From NCBI GenBank assembly GCA_946811695.1, contig OX328124.1, positions 94,829,535 to 94,893,534 of the forward strand: a stretch of DNA of 64,000 nt, given 5' to 3'. How positions within the stretch are numbered: the stretch's first letter is position 1; each line of letters starts with the position of its first letter. The position numbers were made by a program, and so were the translations under genes. This document shows positions 1-11,939 of the stretch, one piece after another. The notes beneath the pieces were generated by a model, which searched no databases, was not told where the DNA came from, and saw only the letters and a program-made list of their open reading frames with translations. Source of the DNA: Gonocerus acuteangulatus (taxonomy: Eukaryota > Arthropoda > Insecta > Hemiptera > Coreidae).

Positions 1-1740
1 GGATACCGTTTTTGGTTTGGGTACTTAGAATCATGGGATTCAGTTGAAACATTTTCTGCATGTTCTACTTTCATCAAAACTAATATGTTGAAATTTTGGT
101 TACGTTTGGAGTTAAGGAAGGGTTAGAATAAAATATTTTATTAACAGACATAAAAAGTTATAGTAACTTTGTTTACTTTCCTTAATATCTCGAAAAAGGT
201 TGAGAATCTTGGTAAACGGAAGAATACCATTAGAAAGCTTATTAAATGCTCTAAAAAAAAGGTTCTAATGAAAGTTTTGATTAGGCGATGTCAATCGGAG
301 AAATAAGAGCTTAAAACTTTAAAGTAATTGATTTCGCTTATTCGAACTGTTATTTTTGTCTGTTTTTTATTCCTTGTTATTTTTTAATTGATTATTGTTG
401 GATAATGTATTTGAAAATAAAACAGGTTAAAAAAAATAAGAAAAACAATTTAATGTTAGAGATATGGATTTCCAAGATATATAGCTTTTCAACTGCCTAG
501 CGTCCTTCCTAGGGAGGGTTCTTTGTCTTTGATTTTGGTACTTAGAATAATGGGATACAGTTGAAACATTTTCTGCATGTTGGAGTTTCATCAACACTAA
601 TATGTTGAAATTTTTGTTACGTTTAGAGTAAAGGAAGGGTTAGAATAAAATATTTTATTAACAGACAAAAAAAGTTTTGGTAACTTTGTATAATTTCGTT
701 AGTATCTCGAAAACGGTTGACAATCTTGTGAAGCGGAAGATTACCATTCGGAAGCTTACTAAATGCTCTACAAAAAAGGTTCTGAAGAAAGTTTTAATTA
801 GGAGATGACAATCGGAGAAAAAAGTGCTTAAAGCTTTAAATTAATTGATTTCGTTTATTCCAATGGTTCTTTTTGTCTGTTTTATTTCTTGTTATTTTTT
901 AATTGTTTATAGTTGGATAATGTATTTGGCAATAAAACTGGTTAAGTAAAATAACAAAAACAATTTATTGTTAGAAATATAGATTTCCAAGATTCCAAGA
1001 CCTTGTCCCTAGCGGGTCTGTTTCTAGTGTAGCGGACCCTTCCAGGTAAGATTGTAAATCATGACCTTTCTAGACTTTACTACTCACAGGAATGGCGTTA
1101 GTGACCTTAAGGGTTGACACGCCATTATAATAATTAATTTAAAAAAAAAGACTGGTGGAACCAAAATAATAACTGCTTCTATTTTAATCTTTCCAAATTA
1201 GACTAGGGATATGAACGGAACCGCGCTAAGATGATGCAGTCCTGCGAGACGGACTTTTTGAGTTCATATTCTTGTAAGTACTCGTTTTATAGGCTTCTTG
1301 GCCAAGGAAAACGAATGAAACCATTTTCAAGGCGATAGCTTTAACCGTTTTCGAGAAAATGGGAAAAATAGTTGTTGAATACCGATTTTGGTTTGGGTAC
1401 TTAGAATCATGGGATTCAGTTGAAACATTTTCTGCATGTTCAACTTTTATCAAAACTAATATGTTGAAATTTTGGTTACGTTTGGAGTTAAGGAAGGGTT
1501 AGAATAAAATATTTTATTAATAGACATGAAAAGTTTTGGTAACTTTGTAAATTTTCCTTAATATCTCTAAAGCGGTTGAGAATCTTGTGAAGCGGAAGTT
1601 TACCATTCGAAAGCTTACTAAATTCTCTACAAAAAAGATTCTAAATAAATTTTTGATTAGGAATTTTCAATCGGAGAAATATGTGCTTAAAACTTCAAAT
1701 GTGTTTATTTTGTTCTTTTGACTGGGTTTTCGTAGTTGTT
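1..1740. repeat. Dispersed repeat, three direct copies
   Basis: Three diverged direct copies of one unit are visible at about 1-470, 530-985 and 1372-1740. Shared blocks include GGGTACTTAGAATCATGGG, CATTTTCTGCATGTT, and GGAAGGGTTAGAATAAAATA followed by TTTTATTAA. The third copy extends to the left (about 1219-1372) with a CCGCGCTAAGATGATGCAG block. An inverted copy lies at about 11.94-12.79 kb. No open reading frame of useful length is conserved among copies, so short ORFs here are repeat-derived. The family could be a non-autonomous transposon or an interspersed satellite; I do not recognise it. Confidence 0.7.
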
Positions 1741-1894
1741 TAGCTCACATTTTAATGGTTTGTTGTTTTTTTTTTTTTAAATTGCATTTATTTATAGAAT
1801 TAGTATTATTGTAGAAGAAATCAAGAAAAATTGAAATATTTTGATATTTGAAATAACTAATTGTATTAGTTGGTAACCAGTGGTGGGTACCATT

Positions 1895-2060
1895 CCAGGT
1901 ATAAGGGTACGCTGCCCCTTGATAACGGGCCCTTTGTTTACGGGGGAAAGGTTGAACCAAAATAAAAACGGTTTCTATTTCAATCTTCCCAAATGACACT
2001 AGGGATAAAAACTGAACCGCGCTAAGATGACGCAGTTCCTGCGAGTCGGACTTTTTGTTT
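1895..2060. repeat. Repeat fragment related to the left-end family
   Basis: The segment ends in the block ACCGCGCTAAGATGACGCAG plus GCGAGTCGGACTTTTTG, which also occurs at 1219-1262 and inverted at about 10178-10240. It looks like a terminus of a dispersed repeat. From 2061 to 2294 there is only AT-rich sequence in which I see nothing. Confidence 0.45.
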
Positions 2061-2301
2061 ATTTACTGAAATATATTTGTTGATACAAATAAAAAAATAA
2101 ACATTAGTAGCTTTAATTTATTCGTTTAAACTTATTCCTATTAAGTATTTTAATAGCAATAATTTTAAGACTTTTATTTTTTTAAGTTGAAAAATAACAG
2201 TAAAAAAAAAATTTAAGAAGCTTAAGCCCAAAATGCTATTTTCGAACTTTTACTTTTAAAAGTGAAAATAAAAGTAAAAGTTTCAAAAATAATTTTTTAA
2301 A

Positions 2302-2306
<5 letters not shown>

Positions 2307-2343
<37 letters not shown>

Positions 2344-2683
2344 GTCCCGTAACAGGCCACGAGGGCCCTGAGGGGCAGATACTATAGAGGTATCTGATTC
2401 ATGACCATACGGCACACTAGGGAGATAGTGTAGTCAGTACTATGCTCCGGCCGCCTGATTTTCCCCTTGGCCGCATCGACTGCTAGAGTCATTAGCACCC
2501 AAGGTACCCATTATTAATTAAATTAATTAAAGGCTGGGTTGGCCTAGGGACGGTCAGGGAGGCCGAATTCAACCCAAGAACGAAGACACTAGAAGAAAAA
2601 ATCTTTAGTGCTTGCTCGGGATTTGAACTCAGGCCTCCAGCTTATTAGTCCAGTGCTCTACCACTGAGCTAACCTCGCCCCCC
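2307..2683 (-). mobile_element. tRNA-derived SINE (family A), full length
   Basis: Read on the minus strand the element starts at 2683 with a tRNA-like head: GAGGTTAGCTCAGTGGTAG (A-box type) and GAGTTCAAATCCC (B-box type). It ends in GTTACGGGACTGA followed by a long T tract (A tract on plus, 2307-2340). A 12-bp target duplication, TTTTAAAATAAA, lies at 2295-2306 and 2684-2695, showing LINE-type insertion. Other copies are at 26.8 kb, 27.6 kb, 41.5 kb and 56.0 kb. Confidence 0.85.
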
Positions 2684-2699
2684 TTTTAAAATAAAGGTT

Positions 2700-4075
2700 A
2701 ACAATTATTTTCGACCCCTGGTTTATACTATAGCTTTATTTTAATTTTAGTTTTACTCGTTTCCAATGGGCTCTTTGGAGAGTATTATATCGGCTTATCT
2801 ATGCTTATCACAGTGTTCATCCTCCGCCCATAAATCAAAATGGATGAGTGCTCTTCTCCATGGGAACGACATGGATGGCTGCTTATGCCTGCAGTCAATT
2901 CTCAAGTATGTAATAGTAATTACTCTAAAGTACCATCTCGAAAACCATATTGTCCAATATAAAGCCTCCAATGAATTTTAATACATTCTATTGTAGTTTG
3001 AACAATACATCATTTCTGTAAGACCGTCTTGTAGCAGCTATGACATCTAAAGCAAATTCTTCAAAGAACAAGCGGTTATGGTTTCTTCTTTATTATGTCT
3101 TATGGTTGACGGCAGAGAGTTCTCTAAACCTTGGCAGCTTAGGGGTCTCCAAATCTTAGTACGGCAGGCCAGCCGTTTCAAGTAGCCAATCGTTGAGACT
3201 TTACCGGCTCACGCCGTTATCAAACTCTGCTTCATCATGACTGTACTTAATATTTTCAAAATTTATTTTTAATAATTGCATTATTGTGATGAAGCGTCTC
3301 AACGAAGTCCTTCGTACAGTCCCTTTTATGTCTCCAACAAAACCCTACATAACGACCTTAATATTCCCTTCGTAAACGATCTCCCCAAATTATTTTATTA
3401 TTACATGAAGAGTAACGTAAAACTAGTGCTTTTTTGATAATTGGTAAGTAGTTTGAGTATGTCAAGGTGCCAAGATCTCATTAGTCGGCCATTGTGGTGT
3501 TGAGGGTACACCGGAAGCAAACTGACCTTTTGTAGCCCTCACATTTTCTAAAACCTTTTAAGGAAACCATCTAGTCTTAACACCATCTGTGGACCCTGAA
3601 TAGGTCTTCACAGACCATCGTTATGTCATGTTTAGTCATCGTACCGGTGAAACTTTTAGCAGTTAGACTCTAAATAATAAATTATCCTCAAAAATAAGAT
3701 GTAATGTTACTTGAACTCATGTCGCACACAACAATTTTGCCGAGAAATGACGTCGTTTTATATATTATAGGTCACGAATAAACGAGGTAACAGACAAATA
3801 TATTATATTTGTATATAGGGTTTATTCTGCATCTTATATGTAGTTCAGTGACGCAAAAATGAGCGTCTGAAAATATAGCAGAGCTACTCGAACTTTTGTC
3901 TATTTTAAAAACTACTGGTTTTTTAAAAGAAAACAATGTTTTCGGAATTTCTGATCAATGTATCGTAAATAATGACCACATTTTTAGAATCTACATTAAA
4001 TTACCAATAAGAAACACACATTATTGAAATATTATTATGTAAATTAATTAAACCCTGTGTATATATATAAATATA

Positions 4076-4078
<3 letters not shown>
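2700..4078. other. Intergenic, no feature recognised
   Basis: About 1.4 kb without a recognisable coding exon, RNA gene or repeat. The short ORF near 2.77-2.98 kb has no family features and no supporting context. Confidence 0.4.
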
Positions 4079-4080
<2 letters not shown>

Positions 4081-4137
<57 letters not shown>

Positions 4138-4259
4138 TGATTGGTGAAACGGCTTCTCTCTCCAGCGGTGTTCTTTCTCTCCTTTCTGCAATATTTCGCC
4201 GGTTTCTTCTCCGGCCTCGTCAGGCTGACTTCATCTATCCTTGATGGTTGGCAAGGGAA

Positions 4260-4303
<44 letters not shown>

Positions 4304-4341
4304 TTCCCTTGCCAACCGGTATATATATATATATATATATA
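4081..4341. repeat. AT microsatellite cluster with nested palindromes
   Basis: Three (AT)n arrays lie at 4081-4134, 4262-4301 and about 4319-4341. The second is flanked by inverted copies of TTGGCAAGGGAATGAT / ATCATTCCCTTGCCAA, and the third by ACCGGTAT / ATACCGGT. Each array is therefore the loop of a hairpin. The unique block 4135-4258 lies between them. Confidence 0.85.
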
Positions 4342-4369
4342 CCGGTAATTTGAAACATATGGGGCATGA

Positions 4370-5200
4370 AAAGTGGATATTCCCCATCGCCACCTCAGGA
4401 TTGGATTGAGGAAAGGTGCTAAAACTTTTAGCCAAGAAATAATTGCCGGAAACCTTAATTTGGGGCCTCTTATGATTCTAGATAATTGTAGATAATGATT
4501 AAGGAAAGGTTTATCGAGAGTGATTTGTCAATAACGGCCTAGCAAGTCATTGCTTTAGACTCGTTTGCTATTGATAATTTCCTCGAGGAAGCTTTTACAT
4601 TAATAAATCCTAAAGGTTCAAAATATAAATTAATTCCAACCACTTTATGAAATTCTAAAGGTCTCTTTGGCGGAAATTAATTATATTTCATATTTCTTTT
4701 CATTCATCCTGATCGAGATTGTCAATCCAGGAAGTAAATCAAAAACAAAGAGCTAATTAGAGAATCCAAAATATTTCGCGAACAAAACACAATGAATATT
4801 TTTCCGGCCGAATCTTTCTGGCTCGCAGCATACATAAAAATATATGTATTTATACATTCCTCGTTGAGGTAGCCAATAAATTCAAAGGAAGGTTCGACTC
4901 CCGCGTTTCCATAATGTTCTTTCTCCTAGTATTATTTAGAATGCTTGGAATTTAGAAAAACATGATATTTGCACAATTTAAACACCTATTCCAATGTAAT
5001 CTTGAAGAAAAGTGAGATTTTAGGAACCATTTAGCACAAAAAACTCTCAGAAAGGGAAATGAAATTTTTCCAAGGGTTTTAGATTATTCCAAGGATTAAA
5101 CTCGGAAAAATCTATTACAAGAAAACATCGTTTCTCATATATGAAAATATCTTGTTTCACTAGTAAATTCATTTTACAGCTGAAATCAATTTCAAAAAGT
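4370..5200. other. Intergenic, no feature recognised
   Basis: AT-rich sequence without recognisable exons, RNA genes or named repeats. Confidence 0.4.
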
Positions 5201-5204
5201 CCGT

Positions 5205-5879
5205 CACGCAGGAGCCGCATAACTAAGCACTTTCCTCAGAATTGGGTGGCGGTAGAGTGCATTCCTAAATAATTTGCTTAAAATAACCTATATAGATATA
5301 TAAAATAAAATATAAATTGCATTTGTTATGAGCAGCTGTTTCAAATATTAATTTTGGAATTAATTTCCTTCCAGAGTTTTGTGTATGCGGGGCACTACAC
5401 TACGTAATAAATACACAAAGCTTCACATTTTGATCTATTGATCTTGATGAGTTTCGCGAACCTACGTTTGGTGGGAGAATTCAATTCATAGTACAAAGTA
5501 ACACCCCCCCCCCTTCCAATAGACTGATTTAGCTCCTTTTTACAACACTTCATTTTTATTAGATAGCCAGGACGTATAAAGAGTTTCGTAACAATAAAAC
5601 AGAAATTACGACCGGTATAAGGAAATTAGTAATTTCTGTCCGGAGTAAACCCTCTCTTCTAGTCAACCGATTTAGTTTATCTTTACAACATTTTTTTCTC
5701 TCTAGTTGACCACAACGAATACCGAGTTTCGTTGAAATATAACAAAAATTACGGAGTGACCGATTTTGTTGGTTAACGAACTCGTTCAATCGTTTGATGG
5801 GGGAATACTACATACCAAGTTTCGGAGCAAAAAAACAAAAACTCTGGCCTGTATCGTTTTAACGGACAACAATATATAA

Positions 5880-5930
<51 letters not shown>

Positions 5931-6923
5931 TTTAACAGGGGTCATTTTCGGTGTCTACTAGGTAGGATGGATGAAGATTCGAAGACATTTTTCAAAAATT
6001 CCGTCATGAGTGCAACCTCAATAGCTACTTTCCTTCGGAGGAAAGTGCTTAAAACAGCAAGCAATACAAAGCTTAGAGAAACAAACACAAAGAACCGCTC
6101 ATAACAACGAACCGAGCACATTCGAACACACTTCTAATTCCGTTTTTATAAGGAACTAGCTGTTACCCGGCGAGCTATGCTACACCTACTTTCTGCATCC
6201 ATAAAAGCAAAAATAAATTAGAAACCAAATAATTAATATTAAAATCTAATAACGCAAATCTGTAACTATTTGGGTTTATTGTTTCGAACTCGTGATCTCC
6301 AAACTGTGAGTCATAGACAATTTTAACCTAGCTGATGGCTCTCCCTTTGTCAAGACCTACCTGTGTGCCACGTTTGGTCATAATTGGTCAAACGGTGTGG
6401 ATTTGTATAAGGAACAAACATACAGACAGACAGCTGATAGACGATTTTGACCTAGCCTATGGCATGTGTACCATGTTTGGTCAAAATCGGTCAAATCGTG
6501 TGGATGGAGATGGAGCAAGGTTTCGAGGGGTTACCAACCACTTACTAGGAATTTCCAACCGTTTTCGAGATATTTAAGAAAATATACGAAAACCCCAAAA
6601 CTGCTTATGTCTGATAAAAAAAAATATTTTTTCTAATACTTCCGAAACTCTAAACGAAACTAATATATTTAATTATCTTAGTCTTAAATGAATTTCAAAC
6701 GTCTGGAAGAATATTTAACAGTACCAAGCATTTCTGGATACTCAAACCGAAAATTCATTAGGAAAACTAGTTGTATCCACTTTTCTTGAAATTGGTTAGA
6801 ACAGCTATGATTGCTTTGAGCGAATATCGCCTAAAAACCATATTCGGGGCCACGGAGTTCTTCTGGCTAAAGAAATTAATCTTCCAAAACAGACAATGAA
6901 TATTTGTATCAAATTTCATCAAA

Positions 6924-6986
<63 letters not shown>

Positions 6987-7130
6987 TTGAATCACCGGTA
7001 TTTCCTTTACAGTTGTGGTCTGCAACGTGAACATATCTCATTGGCAACTCTGGATTGCGTCACAAGCTTCACGCAATAAGCGGGTTTCTCTCAACCTTAT
7101 AGAGGAAGAGGGGGGGGGAAGCGTACAAAA
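5205..7130. repeat. Mosaic of AT-centred interspersed repeats
   Basis: Includes two members of an (AT)n-centred repeat family, with AT arrays at 5882-5927 and 6927-6983. A terminal block AAAGTCCGTCACGCAGGAGC at about 5207 is matched in inverse orientation near 54.88 kb. TTGGTTAACGAACTCG at about 5769 matches other family members. ATTTCATCAAAATC precedes the array and AATTTGAATCACCGGTATTT follows it at about 6.98 kb. The motif AACTAGCTGTTACCCGGC at 6156 recurs, diverged, at 42.23 kb. Short ORFs in this stretch follow the repeats. Confidence 0.55.
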
Positions 7131-8820
7131 ATGAACAAACCAATAGTTACAATTACATCGTCCCTACGATGTTAATCTATCGAATATGAAAAATCTCGTT
7201 TTTAGATTAGGGCTTTGCTCTTCGATTGTGGGCGATACGGCTTGTCTCAAATTATCGCCACTCTAACCTGTTTATAGAATAGCCTTTAATGCATTGAATA
7301 AAGTATCGAATAAGACCATTTTTCAATATATTACTTCGTCAATGGATAGAATATGTTCGATCATATTTTTTCCAATTTGCATGGTAGGGATGATATGTTC
7401 CAATAAAACTATTTCTTCTCTGCTTGAGATAAAACAATTGAGGATGGATACCAATTGCAGTTTATGCCCCCCCCCAGAAAAAAAGTTATTTAACTGTTTC
7501 ATTCGGACACCACCTAAATGTTTGAATATGATGAAGTGAATTTTGGCTTTGGAATAGGTGGATGAAGACATCGTGTAGGACTGTTTATGAGGCTGCAGTA
7601 GAATGTGAAAACAGTATTACTTAAACCGATATACCACTTAACTAGGGGCATTAATCTTCCGATGATAGAACGTGGTACGAGGGCCGAAAAAAGTGAAAAA
7701 TCCTTTTTTGGAATACGGAAAGAAGAGGATGCTTCCCTTTTAAATTATACATCGGCCGCACAATCCTGCTTCCTAAAAAAGGATAAACATTGCTTAGGAG
7801 TTAACTTCTGAAGCGTGTCTTTGTAGATGCTCGCTTGTACAGGAATCGGCATCCGGATACACTCTGCCGAGAGTGAAATCAGCACAGATCTTGGCCGAAT
7901 CACATCTATTTACAGGAGATTCTTTTTTTCTGAGTGAAAGCATAGCTTGAGGCTGCCGATCTCCAAGAGGCAAGGCCTTAATATCACCCTAAGGATGATG
8001 GAATGTGAAAGAAGATCTAAAATTGCTGTGTTTTACTGATTTTCAAGGGCTGGGCTCAACTCCCCCCCCCCAAAAAAGAAAGAAGTGGAGTTACGTATAC
8101 CCAATAGAAGTATCTAATGCGACCATTTCATTTTTTTTTTTTTTTTTACCTGTAAGTTTCACTCTCTCTCTCTTTCTTGGCGTAACATGAAATGAATTTG
8201 TCGCCAATGTCGCGGAACTCAATAATCATATAAAATAAAATAATCTTTCGACATGTGCTGGAAGGCAGGGAAAACGAATGAGAAAATATCTGGATGATTT
8301 TAGATTTGAAAGCCGGATAAAACAATTCTTTTATTTCAAATCGTCAGCGGAAAGTTGAGAAAAAGAAAAGAAGTAATCTTAATCCGAAATAGTGAAACCT
8401 ACGCATGTTGTGGGTGGTCGGTTTTAGAGAAATGGGCAAGAGAAGCAGCCAGCAGCTAGCCACAGAAGAAGTAGACAATAGAAACACCGATGACGAGGTC
8501 CTGCTTCTCCTTGTCGGCGAAAAAACTATCTTCTCCCCTTAATTCCTAGGATAATTGCCTTTTTTATTCAGCCCTCTCGGCATTCATGACTTAGAAATGA
8601 GCTGGTTGCGCCACACTTAATCACTGATGTCAAAACTTTCTTTACTAATTTACTGAATTTTTTAAACCACTGTAGGAATACATTTTCAAATATTTTAACT
8701 AATCACGCTGGGATCTGAGCCCAGTTAGTCCGTTCCTCACGCAAACATTTACCTAAACAATTTGTATTACAGGCTTCATATGACTGAAAGTGACTGATAG
8801 CGATAATATCTATGATAGAT
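7130..8820. other. Intergenic, no gene recognised
   Basis: Several ORFs of 60-82 codons on both strands overlap one another and contain homopolymer-encoded runs. None shows a domain, splice context or conserved motif that I can recognise. Confidence 0.4.
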
Positions 8821-8834
8821 CAAGCAAATTAGAT

Positions 8835-9325
8835 AGAAGAAGAAGAAGAAGAAAGATTGTATTTGTGAATGTTTCACATTACATATTGGAGGTTATCATC
8901 TCTTAATACTAAAATATACAAAAAAATGATCATGTCATTATACAAATACAAAAAAAAAGAAAAAGCAAAAAACAAATATAACCTTAACATAAATAAAAGT
9001 ATTAAAAAATAATTATCAATCAATAATAAATGACATTCTTCCAATTTAAAACTGACAGACTTTTTTACTAAATTTTTATAATTCTTATTTTATAATTATC
9101 ATCTTTTTTTTTAATAAAATAATTTATTTAGTTTTATTATTATAAGAGGAAGAAGAAGATGAAGAAAAATTTGTATTTACGAATGTATCATAATAAATGG
9201 TGGAAGTTACCATGCCTTTATACATAAATATAAATTATACATTATTAGTATCTACGCTGACAACTGATGATGACCTGAAGTCATATGAATTACAACCAAA
9301 AAAAGAAAAAAAAGAAAAAAAATAT

Positions 9326-9374
<49 letters not shown>

Positions 9375-9470
9375 TATATCCTTAACATTAGTAAAAGTTA
9401 TAAAAAAATAATTATCAATTAATAATGAATAACATTCTTCTAATCCCAAAATAACAGACTTATAAGCTAA
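8835..9470. repeat. Diverged tandem duplication (about 310 bp unit)
   Basis: Two copies, about 8838-9065 and 9148-9465, each open with a GAAGAAGAAG-type run, then TTTGTATTTACGAATGTATC-like sequence, and end in CCTTAACAT, ATAATTATCAAT and TAACATTCTTC blocks. The second copy contains an (AT)n array at about 9329-9380. A weaker third relative may lie near 13.25-13.41 kb. Confidence 0.6.
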
Positions 9471-9890
9471 ATTTTTTTTTAAATTATTATTTTTATTTAC
9501 TAAGACATAGTCTATATACATAGAGACATATAAAATAAATTTGTCCTTCTCCTCGATTATATATTAATATAGTTATATATTTAGTTTTATTATTAATTGA
9601 TGAATAGCACCTAATTCCCTGGTGGAATATGCTGGAATATTTATTTGTTAAGTTTTATTCTTTTATAAAGTACCCTTAATTTCTGAATTAGCTAGCACCA
9701 TCAATATATCATTCATTTATAATGAAAGCTCTTATTTTTAAGCAATTAGATATTTGCTGCGGAAGTCTGGAGACTGTTTCATTTATTCAATTAGAGCTAA
9801 AATATCAATGATATGATGCTTGCCTCAATTTCTGAGTTGAACTAGAGCCATTATAAGTTGGGGAAACCTGTAAATGTTCGGACATTTCTC

Positions 9891-9892
<2 letters not shown>

Positions 9893-9929
<37 letters not shown>
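9893..9929. repeat. Poly(T) tract
   Basis: An uninterrupted T run of about 37 bases. No SINE body is recognised next to it. Confidence 0.9.
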
Positions 9930-9931
<2 letters not shown>

Positions 9932-10472
9932 TCATTAAACTTATTAAAGTTTCCGCGGATTGAGTACCAAAAAGGTTCAATTCGTCCTAGTAGTTTTGAA
10001 GAAAAGGTACAAACAAAATTTTTCCAGTTTTGCCTAATCCAGTTTTCGACGCAATTCATTTGTTTGTTGTTGTCCTCTGAACTTCATGAAGTGAAGTAAA
10101 TTCAGAATTTTCCGCTTTTCTAGGAACATCAATTAAAAGATAAAATGTATAAAAATAATGATATCTCATATGAATTTAAAAAGTCCGACTCGCAGGAACT
10201 GCAGCATCTTAGCGCGGTTCCGTTCATGTCCCTAGTGCCATTTGATAAGCTTAGAAAAGAAATAAACTTATTTTTTTTTATATATCTCGTGAAAATTGTC
10301 AAAATCCTCTCGAACATCTCGAATAAAAGTGATATTAAGGCGTCAGGGACACCGACAGTAGCTAACTTTTACACAGAAGCGGAAATTACAGAATCTGGCT
10401 CTCATTCTAAAGCAAAGCTCTATAAATCAATACAAAATATGCCTAATAAAGCCTTTCTAGAGGATACAGAAG

Positions 10473-10728
10473 CATGGGCGTATATGAGGGGGGGGATGAG
10501 GGGGCTGCAGCCCCTCCCGAAATTTTGAATTGATGATAAAAACTTCTCGTAAAACCCTTAAAAATAAATTAAATAAGATCACTTAGTTCATAAAACATAT
10601 TTTATTTTACGTGCAATAGCGTTTTAGTTGCCTAAAACTATTCCAAGCTCTAAATATTTAGTATTCCATACCCTGGAAATGGTCTCAGCCCCCCCCCCCC
10701 CCCGAAATTGTTTTTATATACGCCCATG
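10473..10728. mobile_element. hAT-like MITE (GC-tract family), copy 1
   Basis: Terminal inverted repeats CATGGGCGTATA and TATACGCCCATG bound 256 bp. Just inside each end is a G or C homopolymer block, GGGGCTGCAGCCCC on the left and a long C run on the right. The insertion is flanked by an exact 8-bp duplication TACAGAAG (10465-10472 and 10729-10736), as expected of hAT-type transposition. It has no coding capacity. Confidence 0.9.
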
Positions 10729-10739
10729 TACAGAAGGAT

Positions 10740-11930
10740 CAAGAAGAAGTACACAAGATTGAGTAGAATACCCTGCCTAATATAGCCTATATAGAATAAT
10801 ATGCCGAATAAAACGTATCTAGTAAATACACAAGGACAAATAAAAGTCTTGACGAATAACAAGTAAAAAAAAAAACTTTATTTAACAAAATAAAACAAAG
10901 TTTAGTTGCCCAACTACAATAGAATAATATACCTAATTAAGTCTACGGAGTAGTCACAAATGGACCAAAAACAAGTCTTGTGGAATATTGATTTTTTTCT
11001 AATTAAATACTTTTTATCAATATTTAGTATATAACCTTTGTTGAAAATTATTGATTGCTAATTGATGAATCGGTTTACAACTAAGTAGTCTTTATGAATA
11101 TTTAGTATATAACCTATTTTTGGATCTGTGTTTTTGGGGTGCTCTCCGCCTAGGCTTTGTATTTGTGTCGGCAGATACCTGGGGTATATTTACAGCTCTT
11201 GAGGATTAACTCTTAGCAGGTAAATTTCCTGCGGCCCCATTGTGTTCTACGGGCATTGAACCGCCATATACGCTCATAGTATCTAACCGTTGTGAAGTTT
11301 ATTTTTTGGATTTAGGACTTAATATACATATGTAGACTAAATCATAGCAAGAAGTAATCCTCCGTCGTCGGTTCTTAACTATGTAGACTCGCTAATGTTA
11401 TCCAATCTTAGATACATCGTATTTAAAATCCACAGCAAAAACACGACATTTCATCAGAATCCCCTGCTGAATAAAACTTATATAGAATAATATGCAAAAT
11501 AAAGCCTATCTAGTGGATAAAAATAGAGGAAAAAAGCCGTTCGTGGTGGTAGAAAATCTTAAAAGTATTTCGCTCAGAAATCTCCGAAATATTGTCACTA
11601 ATTTTACGTATCCTGTTTTATAGCCAAATAGATTTATATTCTATAATCAATAAGAAAAGCCTACTAACAATAAAAAACTATGGGTAACAGATGAAAATAG
11701 GGAATACCAAGAATAATTCTAAAGAACGAAGTCAACACCAGTACTGTAATCTAGATATTCATACGGCATCATCGAATTCTAACAAACAAAATATTGATTC
11801 TAATTATACGTATCCTGTTTTATTGACAAATACATTTGACTACTATAAGCAATTAAAAACACTAGGGAATATGCCAAAGAACTCGGAATAGGAGCCTCGA
11901 CAGTTTCAAGACATTTGAAGGAAATCGACA
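10740..11930. other. Intergenic, no gene recognised
   Basis: AT-rich sequence with loose internal repetition, such as TATTTAGTATATAACC at about 11.02 and 11.10 kb, and AATAATATGC followed by AATAAA at about 10.79 and 11.48 kb. No coding exon is recognised. Confidence 0.4.
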
Positions 11931-11939
11931 AATCCAAAG

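Noticed and set aside
4077..4367. Ile-Tyr-rich ORFs at AT arrays (also at 9.2, 12.8, 25.2, 26.7 and 27.1 kb)
   Set aside because: They are translations of (AT)n microsatellites and change frame with array length; no coding evidence.
10145..10528. 127-codon plus-strand ORF
   Set aside because: It runs from a dispersed-repeat terminus (AAAAAGTCCGACTCGCAGG) into the left end of a hAT-like MITE; the frame is chance.
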